From assembly GCA_015680685.1 (NCBI GenBank), contig MNCI01020982.1, forward strand, positions 147,353 through 171,672: a DNA stretch of 24,320 bases, in the 5' to 3' direction. The stretch comes from Gnetum montanum. Taxonomy: Eukaryota; Streptophyta; Gnetopsida; Gnetales; Gnetaceae. Under the pieces are notes generated by a model. That model saw nothing but the letters and a program-made list of their open reading frames with translations. It did no database searches and was not told the origin of the DNA. Positions 1 through 8,980 of the stretch are shown here, piece by piece. Both the position numbers and the translations under genes were made by a program. Within the stretch, counting starts at the first letter, position 1, and every line of letters begins with the position of its first letter.

Positions 1-1043
1 ATGTTCTGCAAGGCATAGGCGTTGTGGAATGCCTGTAGATGATGTTGAGGATCAGCGTTGTATCCCCCTTCAAAACGTGGGATATTATTTATATCCAAAC
101 GCTTGATCCTACTGTCTTTTAAATGCCTTGTGGGAATCCTAACTGCCTCTCTAATTTCAAGCATACTTCGGGTTGCGAAGAGGGGTTCGTCATGATCGTC
201 TCTTTCATGACGTCTGTGATGCCTATGTTGTGGTTCCCTATTCTCCCTACGTCCTTGCCCTTGTCCTAACTCCTCTCGACCTTCCTGTCGAGGCATTTCA
301 TCTCGTTTACCTTTACTCTCCGCATTATGCTCATGGTGGCTGTGTCCAGATGTGGAAGGAGAGGGTGAATGATGTGATGAAGGGGCAGAATAAGGGGATC
401 CATCACCATGGTGATGTTTCTTACCTTCTCTTCGGCTGCTTGGTCCCCGATCATCGTGACGATCAAGATGTCTGTCATTAGTGTGAGTAGTTGTTCCTGC
501 CATGAACAGCTGGTGCTCACGGGGATCAGAGCCTAGAATATGTATCGTTGATCTAAGGCCCTGATGCCTAACCTCTTCACTAGAGTGAGGAGGAGGAACA
601 TCATTTTCTAAGAAACCCATCGTGAGGGGTTCCTCTTCTCCTATTTCACTAATGATGTGGGGAACCTTGTCCTTCAGTAGTGAATGTTGGCTCTTTTGCC
701 TTGCATCCTGAATACGTTGGGCATTTGTGGGTTGATAGTCCCTTGTATCATGGTCATCCAAAATGTATTCTGCGAACAGCTCATGCATGCCAATATGTAC
801 CAAGGCACGGAAAAGCATGTTGGGAGCGGCCCGATTTGGGGGTAACACGATGTTACCTTGCATGTCTCTCCACCGCAGTTGCTCATCTTGATGGAAAACA
901 AAGGTAAAAAACGGCACATACCCATCAGGATGAGTATATGTGACCTTGGATTGTTGAGGACATGGTTGATTGCGATTATGCGTATGATGCTGACTTTCTC
1001 TTGTATTGTCCTTAGGTGAGTTGATTTCATGAGAAGAAGCCAT
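1..1043 (-). CDS. gag: Gag of LTR retrotransposon E1 (N-terminal 347 codons, runs off the window)
   Basis: On the minus strand an ATG at 1043-1041 (MASSHEINSPK) opens a frame that I followed codon by codon to position 1 without a stop. It continues beyond the window. Gag forms the structural particle of the element in the cytoplasm. Residues 1-90 include HQDEQLRWRDMQGN, also seen in the decayed E2 and E3 copies. Residues about 195-300 are low complexity, rich in His, Arg, Ser, Gly and Glu. The last 25 residues visible (RFEGGYNADPQHHLQAFHNA) resemble the start of the Retrotrans_gag domain. The start is chosen because it lies 130 bp past the primer binding site and aligns with the ATG of E2 gag. 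Unlike its neighbours it has no stops and still contains many CpG sites, so it is probably young. Family assignment is confident; activity is unknown because the rest is outside the window. Confidence 0.85.
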   Translation of the reverse strand, partial: MASSHEINSPKDNTRESQHHTHNRNQPCPQQSKVTYTHPDGYVPFFTFVFHQDEQLRWRDMQGNIVLPPNRAAPNMLFRALVHIGMHELFAEYILDDHDTRDYQPTNAQRIQDARQKSQHSLLKDKVPHIISEIGEEEPLTMGFLENDVPPPHSSEEVRHQGLRSTIHILGSDPREHQLFMAGTTTHTNDRHLDRHDDRGPSSRREGKKHHHGDGSPYSAPSSHHSPSPSTSGHSHHEHNAESKGKRDEMPRQEGREELGQGQGRRENREPQHRHHRRHERDDHDEPLFATRSMLEIREAVRIPTRHLKDSRIKRLDINNIPRFEGGYNADPQHHLQAFHNAYALQN

Positions 1044-1172
1044 TTCCAATGGTGTGCTAACTTTCACCGTTATTTAATGTTCTTAATTAACTGATTAACC
1101 CTAAGGTTCGTTTTATGCTCACAATGATGTGAGTGATATCCCTTATGTTAAATTGGCGTAAAAAACACTTAG
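1044..1172 (-). other. E1 5' untranslated leader
   Basis: This short AT-rich stretch lies between the primer binding site and the gag ATG on the minus strand. It corresponds to the leader found at 4801-4937 in E2. A packaging signal would be expected somewhere here, but I see no recognisable motif. Confidence 0.55.
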
Positions 1173-1190
1173 TCCCCGGCAACGGCGCCA
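1173..1190 (-). promoter_or_regulatory. E1 primer binding site, tRNA-Asp type
   Basis: The plus strand reads TCCCCGGCAACGGCGCCA, which equals the 3' end of plant tRNA-Asp including CCA. Its complement on the minus strand (TGGCGCCGTTGCCGGGGA) is therefore an 18/18 primer binding site for minus-strand DNA synthesis. It sits one base from the LTR end, as usual for gypsy elements. tRNA-Asp priming is typical of Athila and several Tat elements. Confidence 0.92.
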
Positions 1191-1925
1191 ATGATGAGTG
1201 GCGAGATCCCCCTACACTCCACCATACGAATACGAGCGTACATGCGCGATCCAGTCGAACTCCACAGACTAAATGCCTTAACGCCACAAGAAGCACTTGG
1301 GGTTAATCGTTCGTTGTCTTCCCAGGCTTGCTTGTATGTGTCACGGTGTATGGTTAAGCAAGTCTAAGGTATGTGATTTTTTTGGTATTTTCGGCTTATC
1401 TCCTATGCTATCCGAGAGAAGGGTTGAGAAACTAAGCTAACTCTAACTAAAGATCTAAGTCTAAATTAACTAGCGTCAGCATCCGTTCCCACTTGCCGGA
1501 CACACCCTGAACTATGCAACTGTGGCTTACCAAATGCTAATCGTTACTGGGATCACCACACGTAACGCAAGTGCTCGAAGTGGTCGTACTGAGGCGCCTA
1601 TTTAGCCTATGTGTGATAAGCAGCCGATTCCTTGACTAGCTGTAGACGTCCGTAGACGCTCGTAATCAAGTCGTACTTGAATGCACTAGGAAAGCAGTAA
1701 ACGAAAGCAATAAATGAAACCATGTACTGCAAGGTTTATCCAAACAAGTTCGTCTTTATTGCCGTACACAACTTGGGTTCAGGTTTACAAGTTGCTCGAA
1801 TAAAGAGCTGTGCACTCTAGGACTCCTACTGTAGGCACATGGGGAAAAATTCTAACTCTGGAGTGATCAATTTGCCAGAGCTTCGCTACACTAGCTAGGA
1901 TTGGGAAATGAAGGGAGTGCCGCCT

Positions 1926-1936
1926 CTTATTTATAG
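1926..1936 (-). promoter_or_regulatory. TATA box of the E1 LTR
   Basis: On the minus strand CTATAAATAAG lies about 70 bp inside the LTR. The same TATTTATAG block occurs at the matching place in the E4 LTR (20141-20151) and a CTATAAATAT box in the E2 LTRs. It is the expected core promoter for genomic RNA. Confidence 0.7.
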
Positions 1937-1950
1937 ATATGGCGGCGGAA

Positions 1951-1979
1951 CGCGATATCGCATGGGATGTGATATCGCG
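1951..1979 (-). promoter_or_regulatory. Inverted GATATC palindromes in the E1 U3
   Basis: CGCGATATC at 1951-1959 is repeated inverted as GATATCGCG at 1971-1979, and the first copy forms a perfect 10-bp palindrome GCGATATCGC. The pair lies just upstream of the TATA box. The E4 LTR has a decayed version (GATATC and GATATT, 20170-20188). The position suggests a protein-binding or enhancer module; that function is inferred. Confidence 0.5.
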
Positions 1980-2004
1980 GCCCAGTGCAAGTCGCGTCTC
2001 ATCA

Positions 2005-2379
2005 CTTACCATAGGCATAATGACTTCTTGTGTTTTATTAGTGGTTAAAATAAGCACTAGCCTTTCTGTCCAAGATTCAAACCAATTCCAAACCACATTC
2101 CAGTGACATCACATTGTTTCATCTCTTGGAATTACAATTGTAAGACTATCAATATTGCAAGGAGTACTTTCACTTGGTATGTTGTCCAAGGGAGGACTTT
2201 ATTCATGGCACTTTGTTTTATTTTTAGATGTTTGAGAAGTCGCCTATCTTTAGGCATGGGTAACATGCCTTTCCAGTGGGATGTCTATAAATTTATTCTA
2301 TGCTCTTTTATTTTTAGCTATGCCAACCTTTCAAGGTAGCACTTATTGTACTCTTACTCCCAATTTTCATTAGATCTCC
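2005..2379. other. Unassigned AT-rich stretch, promoter-like piece near 2180-2340
   Basis: No coding sequence is supported here. Positions 2180-2340 contain TGTTGTCC near 2181 and a TATA-like CTATAAAT at 2284-2291. This resembles the U3 and TATA part of some other LTR, but I find no second copy or clear ends. The open frame at 2103-2339 shows no family motif and is probably chance. Confidence 0.25.
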
Positions 2380-2944
2380 AAGGATATAATACAACCTTAG
2401 CAACATGATAGAACTCACAATAGTAATTCAAAAGAATCCAAAAATTCCCTTGATGTCACATCCTTTTCATTCCCTCTTGCTTCTTCACTCTTCTGTCCAG
2501 GCATAATGATCACAAGTTTATTCTTAGTTGTATGATGGAAAAGAATATCATTATGGCCATGGTAAGAACCTCTTATTAATGAGATGGGTGGATGGATGGT
2601 GTGGGCTCACTATTCAAATAATTATTCCCTTATGACTTGATAGCATAGAGAAATATTTACCTTATTGGACTACATCTTGCCTTATTCGTAATGTGTTTTA
2701 TTAGAAATCAAAATTATTTACAAAGGATTTGAAAACAAAGTATGAGCAAGATGAAAAAGATAGTAAGAATTTTGAAAAAGTGTAAAGAAAGAAAAATGTT
2801 AAAAGAATGGAAAATGTAAAGAATTAAAAAATGAAAAGAATGTGAAAAGTATAAAAGAATCGGAAAATTTATATCAAGAAATAGGAAAGTAACAAGCATT
2901 GTAAAACAAAAACTTGAAAATCACTTATTAATTTCAAAATCAAA
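2380..2944 (-). repeat. Antisense post-pol spacer fragment of a family member
   Basis: The complement of this stretch follows the non-coding spacer that lies after pol in E2 (about 10770-11330). Shared stretches include AAAAGGATGTGAC followed by TCAAGGG, and a GTGAGYCCACA block followed by a run of ATC-rich words. The same region is present antisense in E4 (about 21640-22050). The A-rich part at 2700-2900 corresponds to the T-rich start of the spacer at 10790-10990. It contains no gene. Confidence 0.65.
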
Positions 2945-3120
2945 GTAAAGCATCTCCCCCATGATTGAACTCATGGGAAAGTGTTTGGAAAATGCTCCCT
3001 AAATCTCCTGGATCATACACTCTAGGTGGTTCACTTAGCATCTTTATTGATTTGACTTTTCTGTTATTATCCCATGTGATCTTGATGGTAGTTGAGTTTT
3101 GATCATCTAAGTCCTTATTT
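2945..3120 (-). pseudogene. C-terminal end of pol, fragment, with polypurine-like motif
   Basis: The minus strand has a short open stretch ending in SHEFNHGGDA. The corresponding end of E2 pol reads SSFQLNRGGDGHPC just before its last stop. In both, the Gly-Gly-Asp codons are formed by GGGGGAGAT. In this copy TTCAATCATGGGGGAGATG (2969-2951) matches 14 bases of the true polypurine tract of E4. Upstream residues (SEPPRVYDPGDLGSIF) are not recognised. The identity rests on position and the short C-terminal match. Confidence 0.4.
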
Positions 3121-3433
3121 TCTTTTCCTTTTGGTGTATGATTATGATTTATTAATTTCGTTGTTAGGTCCTTTGTTGGAGTTATTTTCTTAGAATGGGA
3201 ATTAACAAGTGAATTAGACTATTCCATTCATATTTTGGATAGTTGAAGGTTCCCAGTTGTTGGCCATAGGGTGTCTTTTAGTTTGGTGGACTCTACTCTT
3301 TCTTTTGCACATGTTTGCTTTTCATTGTTGTTATGGAGTAGTATGGTGACTGTGTTGACACTCTAGAAGGTTGGTTCATGGTTACACCCTTTACTTTTAA
3401 TAGTAATGCATGGAATCTATTGTGTATGTATGA
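3121..3433. other. Unassigned stretch between pol-end fragment and LTR remnant
   Basis: I see no domain, LTR feature or repeat in this stretch. Given its neighbours on both sides it may be leader or internal sequence of a heavily deleted minus-strand element. The 70-codon frame at 3293-3505 crosses an LTR remnant and is not a gene. Confidence 0.3.
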
Positions 3434-3530
3434 CTCCATACAATGGCACCAATGATGAGTAGTGGAGTAATCCAACACCCAACCATACAAGTCATAGATG
3501 TTCACACATGACTAGATCATAATCCATGGA
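3434..3530 (-). repeat. LTR 3'-end remnant with decayed primer binding site
   Basis: From 3452 the plus strand reads TGATGAGTAGTGGAGTAATC and then a CCAACCATAC block, matching the terminal 60-80 bp of the E1 LTR (1192 onward). Next to it, AATGGCACCA (3442-3451) is the decayed complement of a tRNA-Asp type primer site. LTR similarity fades by about 3530, where E3 protease sequence begins, so this is the stub of a truncated LTR joined to a different element. Confidence 0.6.
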
Positions 3531-3860
3531 TGAGGCAATGTGATTATGCTAGTAATTAGCTTAAGTTTGTGAACATTGTATTCCTTAGAGATCTCAACAG
3601 ATAGATCCCTCATACTTAGCTTAGCATCAATTGTGCTAAGCCATGCTCCCCCCATAATAATTGGAAATTCATTATTAGCATCTTTCACATCAATTACCAG
3701 AAAGTCTGCTAAATAAGGCCATCCATTGACAGTGGTTACTACATCATCTATCTATCTCAAAGGAATGGCAAAAGACTGATCTGCAAGCTCCAACTTGATG
3801 TTTCACTCTTTCAATGATGGTAGGTGCCATGGTTGATATGTTTTGTAAGAGATTAGATGT
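3531..3860 (-). pseudogene. E3 protease, C-terminal part (left side of the E2 insertion)
   Basis: Read on the minus strand from 3860 down, this stretch encodes HLISYKTYQPW, two stops, then a long open run including NGWPYLADFLVIDVKD and FPIIMGGAWLST. This is the C-terminal half of a gypsy aspartic protease, which cleaves Gag-Pol in the particle. E2 has the homologous blocks at 7665-7760 (GWSYPTNFLVIK, FPIIMRKAWLS). The N-terminal half with the active site lies on the other side of E2 at 16906 onward. Better preserved than the E2 copy, but it has stops and is cut by the insertion. Confidence 0.75.
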
Positions 3861-3865
3861 ATCCT
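3861..3865. repeat. Left target-site duplication of E2
   Basis: ATCCT lies directly before the LTR start; its partner ATCCC follows the 3' LTR at 16901-16905. Four of five bases agree, and 5 bp is the normal size for gypsy integrase. The placement is supported because the E3 protease frame is continuous across the site once E2 and one copy are ignored. Confidence 0.8.
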
Positions 3866-3891
3866 TGATGATTCATAGTTCTATTGGTTGT

Positions 3892-3952
3892 GTCAACAAG
3901 ACCTTGTCAACATGGCCTCGTTGACTAGGTCTTGTTGACGAGGCCTAGTTGA
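3892..3952 (+). promoter_or_regulatory. U3 inverted-repeat array in the E2 5' LTR
   Basis: GTCAACAAGACCT (3892-3904) is repeated inverted as AGGTCTTGTTGAC (3927-3939), a perfect 13-bp inverted repeat. It is followed by GACGAGGCCTAGTTGAC. Several TTGAC cores (W-box type) are included. The 3' LTR has a diverged equivalent with its own palindrome CGACGAG-AC-CTCGTCG at 16028-16043. The core recurs in the internal promoter near 12404-12435. A transcription-factor binding role is inferred. Confidence 0.6.
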
Positions 3953-4004
3953 CACATCATATCATGCTTTGACGTGGCCTTGTCCACATAGTGTCTATAG
4001 TCAG

Positions 4005-4014
4005 CTATAAATAT
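4005..4014 (+). promoter_or_regulatory. TATA box of the E2 5' LTR
   Basis: CTATAAATAT lies about 140 bp inside the LTR and is conserved in the 3' LTR (16125-16134). Transcription of genomic RNA would start about 30 bp downstream. Confidence 0.75.
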
Positions 4015-4184
4015 GCATCCACCAGCTGCATTTATGGTAAGAGAGATTGTAGTTGCAGTGAAGCTCTTATAGTTTTTCCATTTGAAAGCTAGAATTTTCC
4101 TCCTAAGTGCCCGCAACAAGAGTCATTGAGTATACAAATCTTTATTTGAGCATTATTGTACCTAAGCACGACGGTGTGTGCAGC

Positions 4185-4190
4185 AATAAA
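4185..4190 (+). terminator. Polyadenylation signal (AATAAA) in the E2 LTR
   Basis: AATAAA is present at the same place in the 3' LTR (16305-16310), where it would serve to end the element's transcript. Confidence 0.55.
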
Positions 4191-4782
4191 GATGAGCTTT
4201 CTGATAAACCTTGCAGCATTCTTGATAGATTAAATAATTTGTTTATGCATTTAATTTTTTAAATTATTTATTAAATTTTTTTAGTAATTAGGTTAATGAA
4301 GCGATTAAGCAAGATAGATTAAACACATAAGTACGACCACTTTGAGTGTAACATGTATTCACTTGGTAATCCCAGCAGCATTATTGCTTGGTACACCTAG
4401 TAGCATAGTGCTTGGTCATCTAGTAGTGGATACGTGGGTTCAAGACGTGTACAAAAAGTGGGACAAGATGATTATGTTAGGACTAGTTAAATGCTAGTTG
4501 ATTAGTTAGTTTAAATTAGTTAATATAATCACTTTTATCTCCATTCAAACATCAAACCATAAAAATAAAAAATGATAAAAATTAGATGCCTCAATTACAC
4601 TTAACCATACCAATGTACATCACAAGTGTAATTATGAAGACAAGAATTGACCTTAAGACAAGATTCACTTCCTAGAAGACTAGGTCATTGGAAACAATAA
4701 AGTCCATGGAATTTGATCGGATCGCATGTGAATGCTCTGTGTTTTGTATGGTTGGGCATAGGGGTATCTCACTGCTCGTCAT

Positions 4783-4800
4783 TGGCATTGTTTCCTAGGA
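4783..4800 (+). promoter_or_regulatory. E2 primer binding site, decayed tRNA-Asp type
   Basis: TGGCATTGTTTCCTAGGA begins one base after the LTR and agrees at 12 of 18 positions with the exact E1 site. Most changes are C to T or G to A. Poor priming would be expected now. Confidence 0.75.
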
Positions 4801-4937
4801 TTTTTTTTGTTGAAACGTGCACTATTTAGGTTTAAGTAAATACCATTAATATTGTTGTACAAACCTCAAGGTCAATATCATTACCGCAATACATAGAATT
4901 ATAAAAGCACACTGATAATTTTATTTTATTTTGCAAA

Positions 4938-6687
4938 ATGTCTTCTTCTTCTCACAAGCATGAAGATGTCAAACCACTAGTCCCATGAGAGTGCGAAGTG
5001 GTATATACTCATCCAAATGAGTATGTGCTGAACTTCACCTTTATCCTACATCAGGATGAACAGTTGCGATGGCATGATATGGAGGGTAACATTGTCCCTC
5101 CCCTTGATTGATCTGTGCTAGGGATGCTATTTAAAACTCTTGAAAAGTTGGGCATCTCAAATATTCTGAAGAATACATTGTGAATGGTTATGACACTCGA
5201 AACTATTGTCCCACTAAAACACAACACAAGTGAGATTGACATTAAGAGAAGCTTCATGAGGCTACAAAGGGGAAACATTACACTAACCCCTTATTCCTAC
5301 TAAATTAAGATGACAATGAGGATCCTCCCTTTGAAGGTTCTCAACATGAAGATTCTCCGCCCCCTGATACTAGTGACGAGGATGTGAACTTGAACCTGTG
5401 ATCCACTATTCATAAACTTGATTCAGGAAAAAGTGACAGCCGAGGTAGGGACTCAGGCAAGCATCCCAATAATAAGGGATCTAATGATGGTGATCGTAAT
5501 AAGTGAAAAAGTGATGGTGGACATAGCGGTGGTGATGGCAGTCCACCCTTCTCTCCACCCTCTTCATCTGATTCCAAACATTCCTCTTCATCTAATAGTT
5601 CTCATAGAAGCCATCATCAAAATAATCATGATGAAGGTGATCAATGAGACAACAATGACTATGAAGGCCACCAAGACCGAAGGGGTGGCCGAAACCATCA
5701 TCGGCGTCATCGACATAGTGATGATGATGAACCTCTATTAGCAACTTTAAGCATGCTCAACATTGTAGAGGTAGTTAAAATTCCAACCAGTCATGTGAAA
5801 GATAGTTAGATTAAGCACTTAGACATGAACAATATCTGAAGATTTGAGGGGGAATATAATTCTAATCCACAGACACATCTACAAGCTTTCCATGATACCT
5901 ATGCCTTACAAAACATAGAAAATGAATGGTAGAAACTCAAGCTTTTCCCAAGGATACTCATCAAGGAAGTTCAAAGCTAGTACCAGTTCTTGGAGCCAGA
6001 AACCATTTGTTGATGGAGTACTATGTTGGAGCTATTCAATGAAAAATACCAGATGTACTCCCAAGTGTCTAATTTAAGAAGGAAAATCCAAGGCTGACAA
6101 CACATGAACCATTGGATACCACCATGGGTGGATACTATTCACTCTTACATCGATGCTCTAGACATGGTTATTCTTAGAGGGAACAACTTAGCCACATCAT
6201 AGATGGGCTTAGAGTAGAAACTAGAAGAACTCTTAGGGTGTATGCCCAAGGGAGATTGTCTTAACAAAGAGCCCATCAGATCCAAAGGCTAATTGACTAG
6301 GTATCAAAAGAAGAAGATGAGCTATGGAAAAGGGAAAGTGTAGAAGAGTATAATAGGGATCCTTTCATCAAAAAACGAGAGGTCCAATTTTGTGATGAGG
6401 AGGAGTCACCACTTGATGAAGTGGTGAATAGGAAAACCTTGTCCATCCAAAAATATATTTCTGACATTTTGGCAAAGTTTAATAAATTATGGAACTCTTT
6501 GGATGAAAAATTTTGAACTGCTATGAAGATTGCTGAAAAATCCAAAGAGCAAAATAGTGATCATAACCGTAGAAGGCGCAAAGAAGCTAAACGTGCCTAC
6601 CAAAGAGGTAATGGCAAAGCTGCTACCATAGAAGAAGTTGTGGAAACCAACTCTGATGCTAAAACTAATTATGAAATCATCGACTAA
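4938..6687 (+). pseudogene. gag: E2 gag, decayed
   Basis: The ATG at 4938 (MSSSSHKHEDVKPLVP, then a stop) corresponds to the ATG of intact E1 gag. Blocks in order: HQDEQLRWHDMEGN (about 5055), a Ser/His/Asn-rich stretch (5550-5645), RRHRHSDDDEPLLATLSML (5700-5750), and RFEGEYN with QTHLQAFHDTYALQNIE (5840-5920), the start of the Retrotrans_gag domain. The C-terminal part (6301-6684) is open for 128 codons except one stop and has a basic RRRRKEAKRAYQRGNGKA stretch. More than fifteen stops and at least two frameshifts make it non-functional. Many stops stand where Gln or Arg codons would be expected. Gag would have formed the particle. Confidence 0.85.
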
Positions 6688-6769
6688 CACATAGGTAGGC
6701 ATTGTTGTGTCACACTTACAAGAATCTAGGATGTATGCATTGAATCATCGACTAACACGTAGGTAGGCA
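6675..6769 (+). repeat. Tandem duplication at the end of E2 gag
   Basis: A 27-bp block (AATCATCGACTAACACATAG plus 7 bases, 6675-6701) recurs at 6743-6769 with one mismatch, a period of 68 bp. It falls just after the gag frame. Confidence 0.7.
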
Positions 6770-7394
6770 CCTAGGTGATTGCCTTATCCTTAAGGAAATC
6801 CAAGGTAATTTTACTAATAGTAACAAAGCTTACTACCTAAGTGGAACCCCTCCACAACCTTATGAATAATACCAATAGTGGTGCCAACCACAATTGTGGG
6901 GAATGCCACTTTCAAGGCAGTAGTACCCTTATAGGCAACTAGATCCATACGGGTACTATGTTCAACAACTTGTCTCTCCAAGAAGTTTTGCAAGTCATAC
7001 CTCATTTCAACATTACTATTACCCTCTAGAGTACCATCGAACACATTCATCATCTACTAGAGGAAAAAACCCATATCCATACCATCCTCTACATTCGTTT
7101 ACACACACACCTCTGCCCTCAACCCAGTTACCTCCTGCTCCATCCATGTAGGGTGAGATTCCTCCACAACCACAACAACAAAATGCTACGAGGGCTGTAC
7201 ATTCACAACCAGCTTTCCAGCCAAGTGGTTTGGACAATCAATCTAGAAAAAGACCCTTCTTCTGACCTAACAATCCTCTTCAACCCTCACAATCTAGTTT
7301 GGCTAATTGTCCTATATCTCCAACATCCTCATCCTCTATATCAAATACCTCCAAGGGTCCTTCAAACCAAGTGTCACCTCGAATTCGCATTGTA
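6770..7394 (+). pseudogene. E2 gag-protease linker, decayed
   Basis: This stretch lies between gag and protease. Different frames give Pro, Gln, His and Asn-rich runs, as is normal for the linker in Athila/Tat elements; the matching place in E3 (17000-17640, minus) is similar. I recognise no enzyme motif. Frames such as 7153-7395 are remnants of the linker or chance. Confidence 0.5.
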
Positions 7395-7910
7395 ATGCTA
7401 ACTCATGCTATTTTTGACTTGATGAAGGTTGGCAATCTTCCCACAAAAAGATCTAATCTAGAAACTCCATTCATTTACCTGTAGATCACTAGACATGAGC
7501 CATGCAAGCCTCTTCTTAACTTTGGTTCCAAAGTTAATCTCATCTCCCATGACATGTACAAGGCCTAGAACCTACCACCTCTCAAGAAAAGCAACATTCG
7601 TCTAGAATTGGCAGATCAATCAATTACTATTCCTATGGGATTAGTAGAGGACATTGTAAACATAGTTTGTGGGTGGTCCTATCCTACTAATTTTCTGGTG
7701 ATCAAGGTTGAAAACTACAAAAGTGACTTTCCTATCATTATGAGAAAAGCTTGGTTAAGCATGCTCAAACTTAGTGTGCGTAAGAAAAGATTTGGTCCAT
7801 CAAAAATACACATATTAAAGTATGCAATTAGTGTGCGTAAGAAATCAGTATGTAGTAGCTACAAAACAAAAGAACACCTAGTGGCTAATAGCTGACTCGG
7901 ATAGTAGTAC
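7395..7910 (+). pseudogene. E2 aspartic protease, decayed, active-site Asp replaced
   Basis: This region would have encoded the protease that processes Gag-Pol. Residues read HAIFDLMKVGNLPTKRS at the N-terminal side, then a stop, then PCKPLLNFGSKVNLIS. The last block is the active site, where gypsy proteases have Asp-Ser/Thr-Gly and E3 still has LLDLGFG; here the Asp codon is an Asn codon. Downstream come LELADQSITIPMGLVEDIV, GWSYPTNFLVIK and FPIIMRKAWLS, matching E3 at 3531-3860. A short direct repeat (TTAGTGTGCGTAAGAAA, about 7771 and 7828) lies near the end. Stops and the lost Asp make it inactive. Confidence 0.8.
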
Positions 7911-8074
7911 ATTGTGCATGGAACTAACTAAGAGCCTAACATGTGCTTATGTTGAAGGCATGGAAAAAATTGAACAAGTTCATTTCCAACTCTTTGATGA
8001 AGATGATGACACTTGTTGGGGAGAGTTGGAAATCCCTGATAACTTCAACCAAGAGCCTGAGAGCTAAGAACTTT

Positions 8075-8980
8075 ACTAGCTAGTATGGAATATGCATTTC
8101 TAAAAAATGGTAAACTAATCATAATTAATGCCAAACTTGCTCATGAAAAAAACAAAAAGTTGTTAAAGGTAGTTAACAAGTGTCCAACAACCTTTTCTTG
8201 GTCATATCCTGAGCTAATAGGAATCGATTCAAGGATATGCTAGCATTGCATTTATACCAACCTGGCTATGAAGCCTAGAAGGCAGTTGCAGAGGTGGCTA
8301 AACCCCAAATTGAAGTAGATCATCAAAGAGGAATTTGAACAACTCTTCATGGATAATGAGTGGGTTAGCCCATTTGTGATTGTGCTGAAGAAGGGTGGCA
8401 AGTGGTAGGTCTGCATCAACTTTAGGCTGTTGAATATGGCAACATTTAAAGATCATTTTCCTTTGTCATTTGTGGATCAAGTGTTGGACACCATATCTGG
8501 AAATTGCTATTATAACTTCTTGGATGATTATAGTGGCTATAACCAAATCCAAATTACACCAAAAGATTAGGCCAAGACAACATTCACAAGTCCTTGGGGG
8601 ACTTTTGCATATTGTAAGATGTCATTTGGTCTATGCAATGCCCCTGCAACATTTCAACAGCTGGTCCTTAGTATTTTCCAACAGTAGATCAATAGTGGTG
8701 TGGAAGTCTTCATGGATGACTTTTCCACCTATGGAGTTACATTTGATCAAGCTTTAGACTGCCTTAAGTAAGCATTGAAGAGATGTGTTGAAACAAATCT
8801 ATGGCTCAATTGGAAAAAGAGCCATATCATGGTCCAAGAAGGCATTGTACTAGGACATCGAATTTTGTAAAAAGGGATTGAGATAGACCTAGAAAAGATA
8901 AGGGTCATCCAAGGAAGAACACACCAACCAGAGACCATTAAAAATGTTTGGTCATTCCTTGGACACATTAGCTACTACTG
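8075..8980 (+). pseudogene. pol: E2 reverse transcriptase, decayed, 3' end deleted
   Basis: The domain copies element RNA into DNA. In order: MEYAFLKNGKLIIINAKL (about 8081), NEWVSPFVIVLKKGGKW then a stop (8356-8409), FKDHFPLSFVDQVLDTISG, YYNFLDDYSGYNQIQITPKD then a stop, GTFAYCKMSFGLCNAPATFQ (8600-8655), and EVFMDDFSTYG with the catalytic Met-Asp-Asp at 8712-8720. The KDHFPL-VDQ and GYNQI blocks are typical of Athila-type RT. About six in-frame stops are present, most where Gln or Arg is usual. After SFLGHISYY (8975) about 60 expected residues are missing and the frame shifts directly into RNase H. Confidence 0.9.

Larger units (their letters stand above)
1192..2004 (-). repeat. 5' LTR of E1 (about 813 bp)
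   Basis: The LTR runs from TGATGAGACGCG (minus strand, starting at 2004) to CTCATCA ending at 1192, so it has TG...CA ends. It aligns along its length with the reverse-oriented LTR at 19421-20199, and its U5 side aligns with the complement of the E2 LTRs. Shared landmarks are the terminal block near 1192-1250, a CTGCAAGGTTTAT block near 1726 and an ACTCCTACTGT block near 1821. It is the 5' LTR because the primer site and gag follow it and no polypurine tract lies beside its outer end. The outer boundary at 2004 is inferred from the TGATGA start shared by family members and could be off by a few bases. Confidence 0.8.
3866..4781 (+). repeat. 5' LTR of E2
   Basis: The LTR starts TGATGATTCATAG and ends CTCGTCA. 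It aligns end to end with the 3' LTR at 16000-16900. A TATA box lies at 4005-4014 (CTATAAATAT) and an AATAAA at 4185-4190, about 180 bp downstream, giving a plausible U3-R-U5 division. U3 is therefore only about 140-170 bp long and U5 makes up most of the LTR. Confidence 0.9.

Noticed and set aside
173-481. Plus-strand frame of 102 codons
   Set aside because: It is the antisense shadow of the intact E1 gag, whose His/Arg-rich region keeps other frames open.
674-1030. Minus-strand frame of 118 codons
   Set aside because: It is in another frame within E1 gag; the frame starting at 1043 has the family motifs and continues to the window edge.
1785-2096. Minus-strand frame of 103 codons
   Set aside because: It lies across the E1 U3, TATA box and LTR boundary and has no protein similarity.
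5418-5741. Plus-strand frame of 107 codons rich in Ile, Met and Val
   Set aside because: It overlaps E2 gag in a wrong frame; the gag frame there shows the Ser/His-rich stretch and the DDDEPLLATLSML block.
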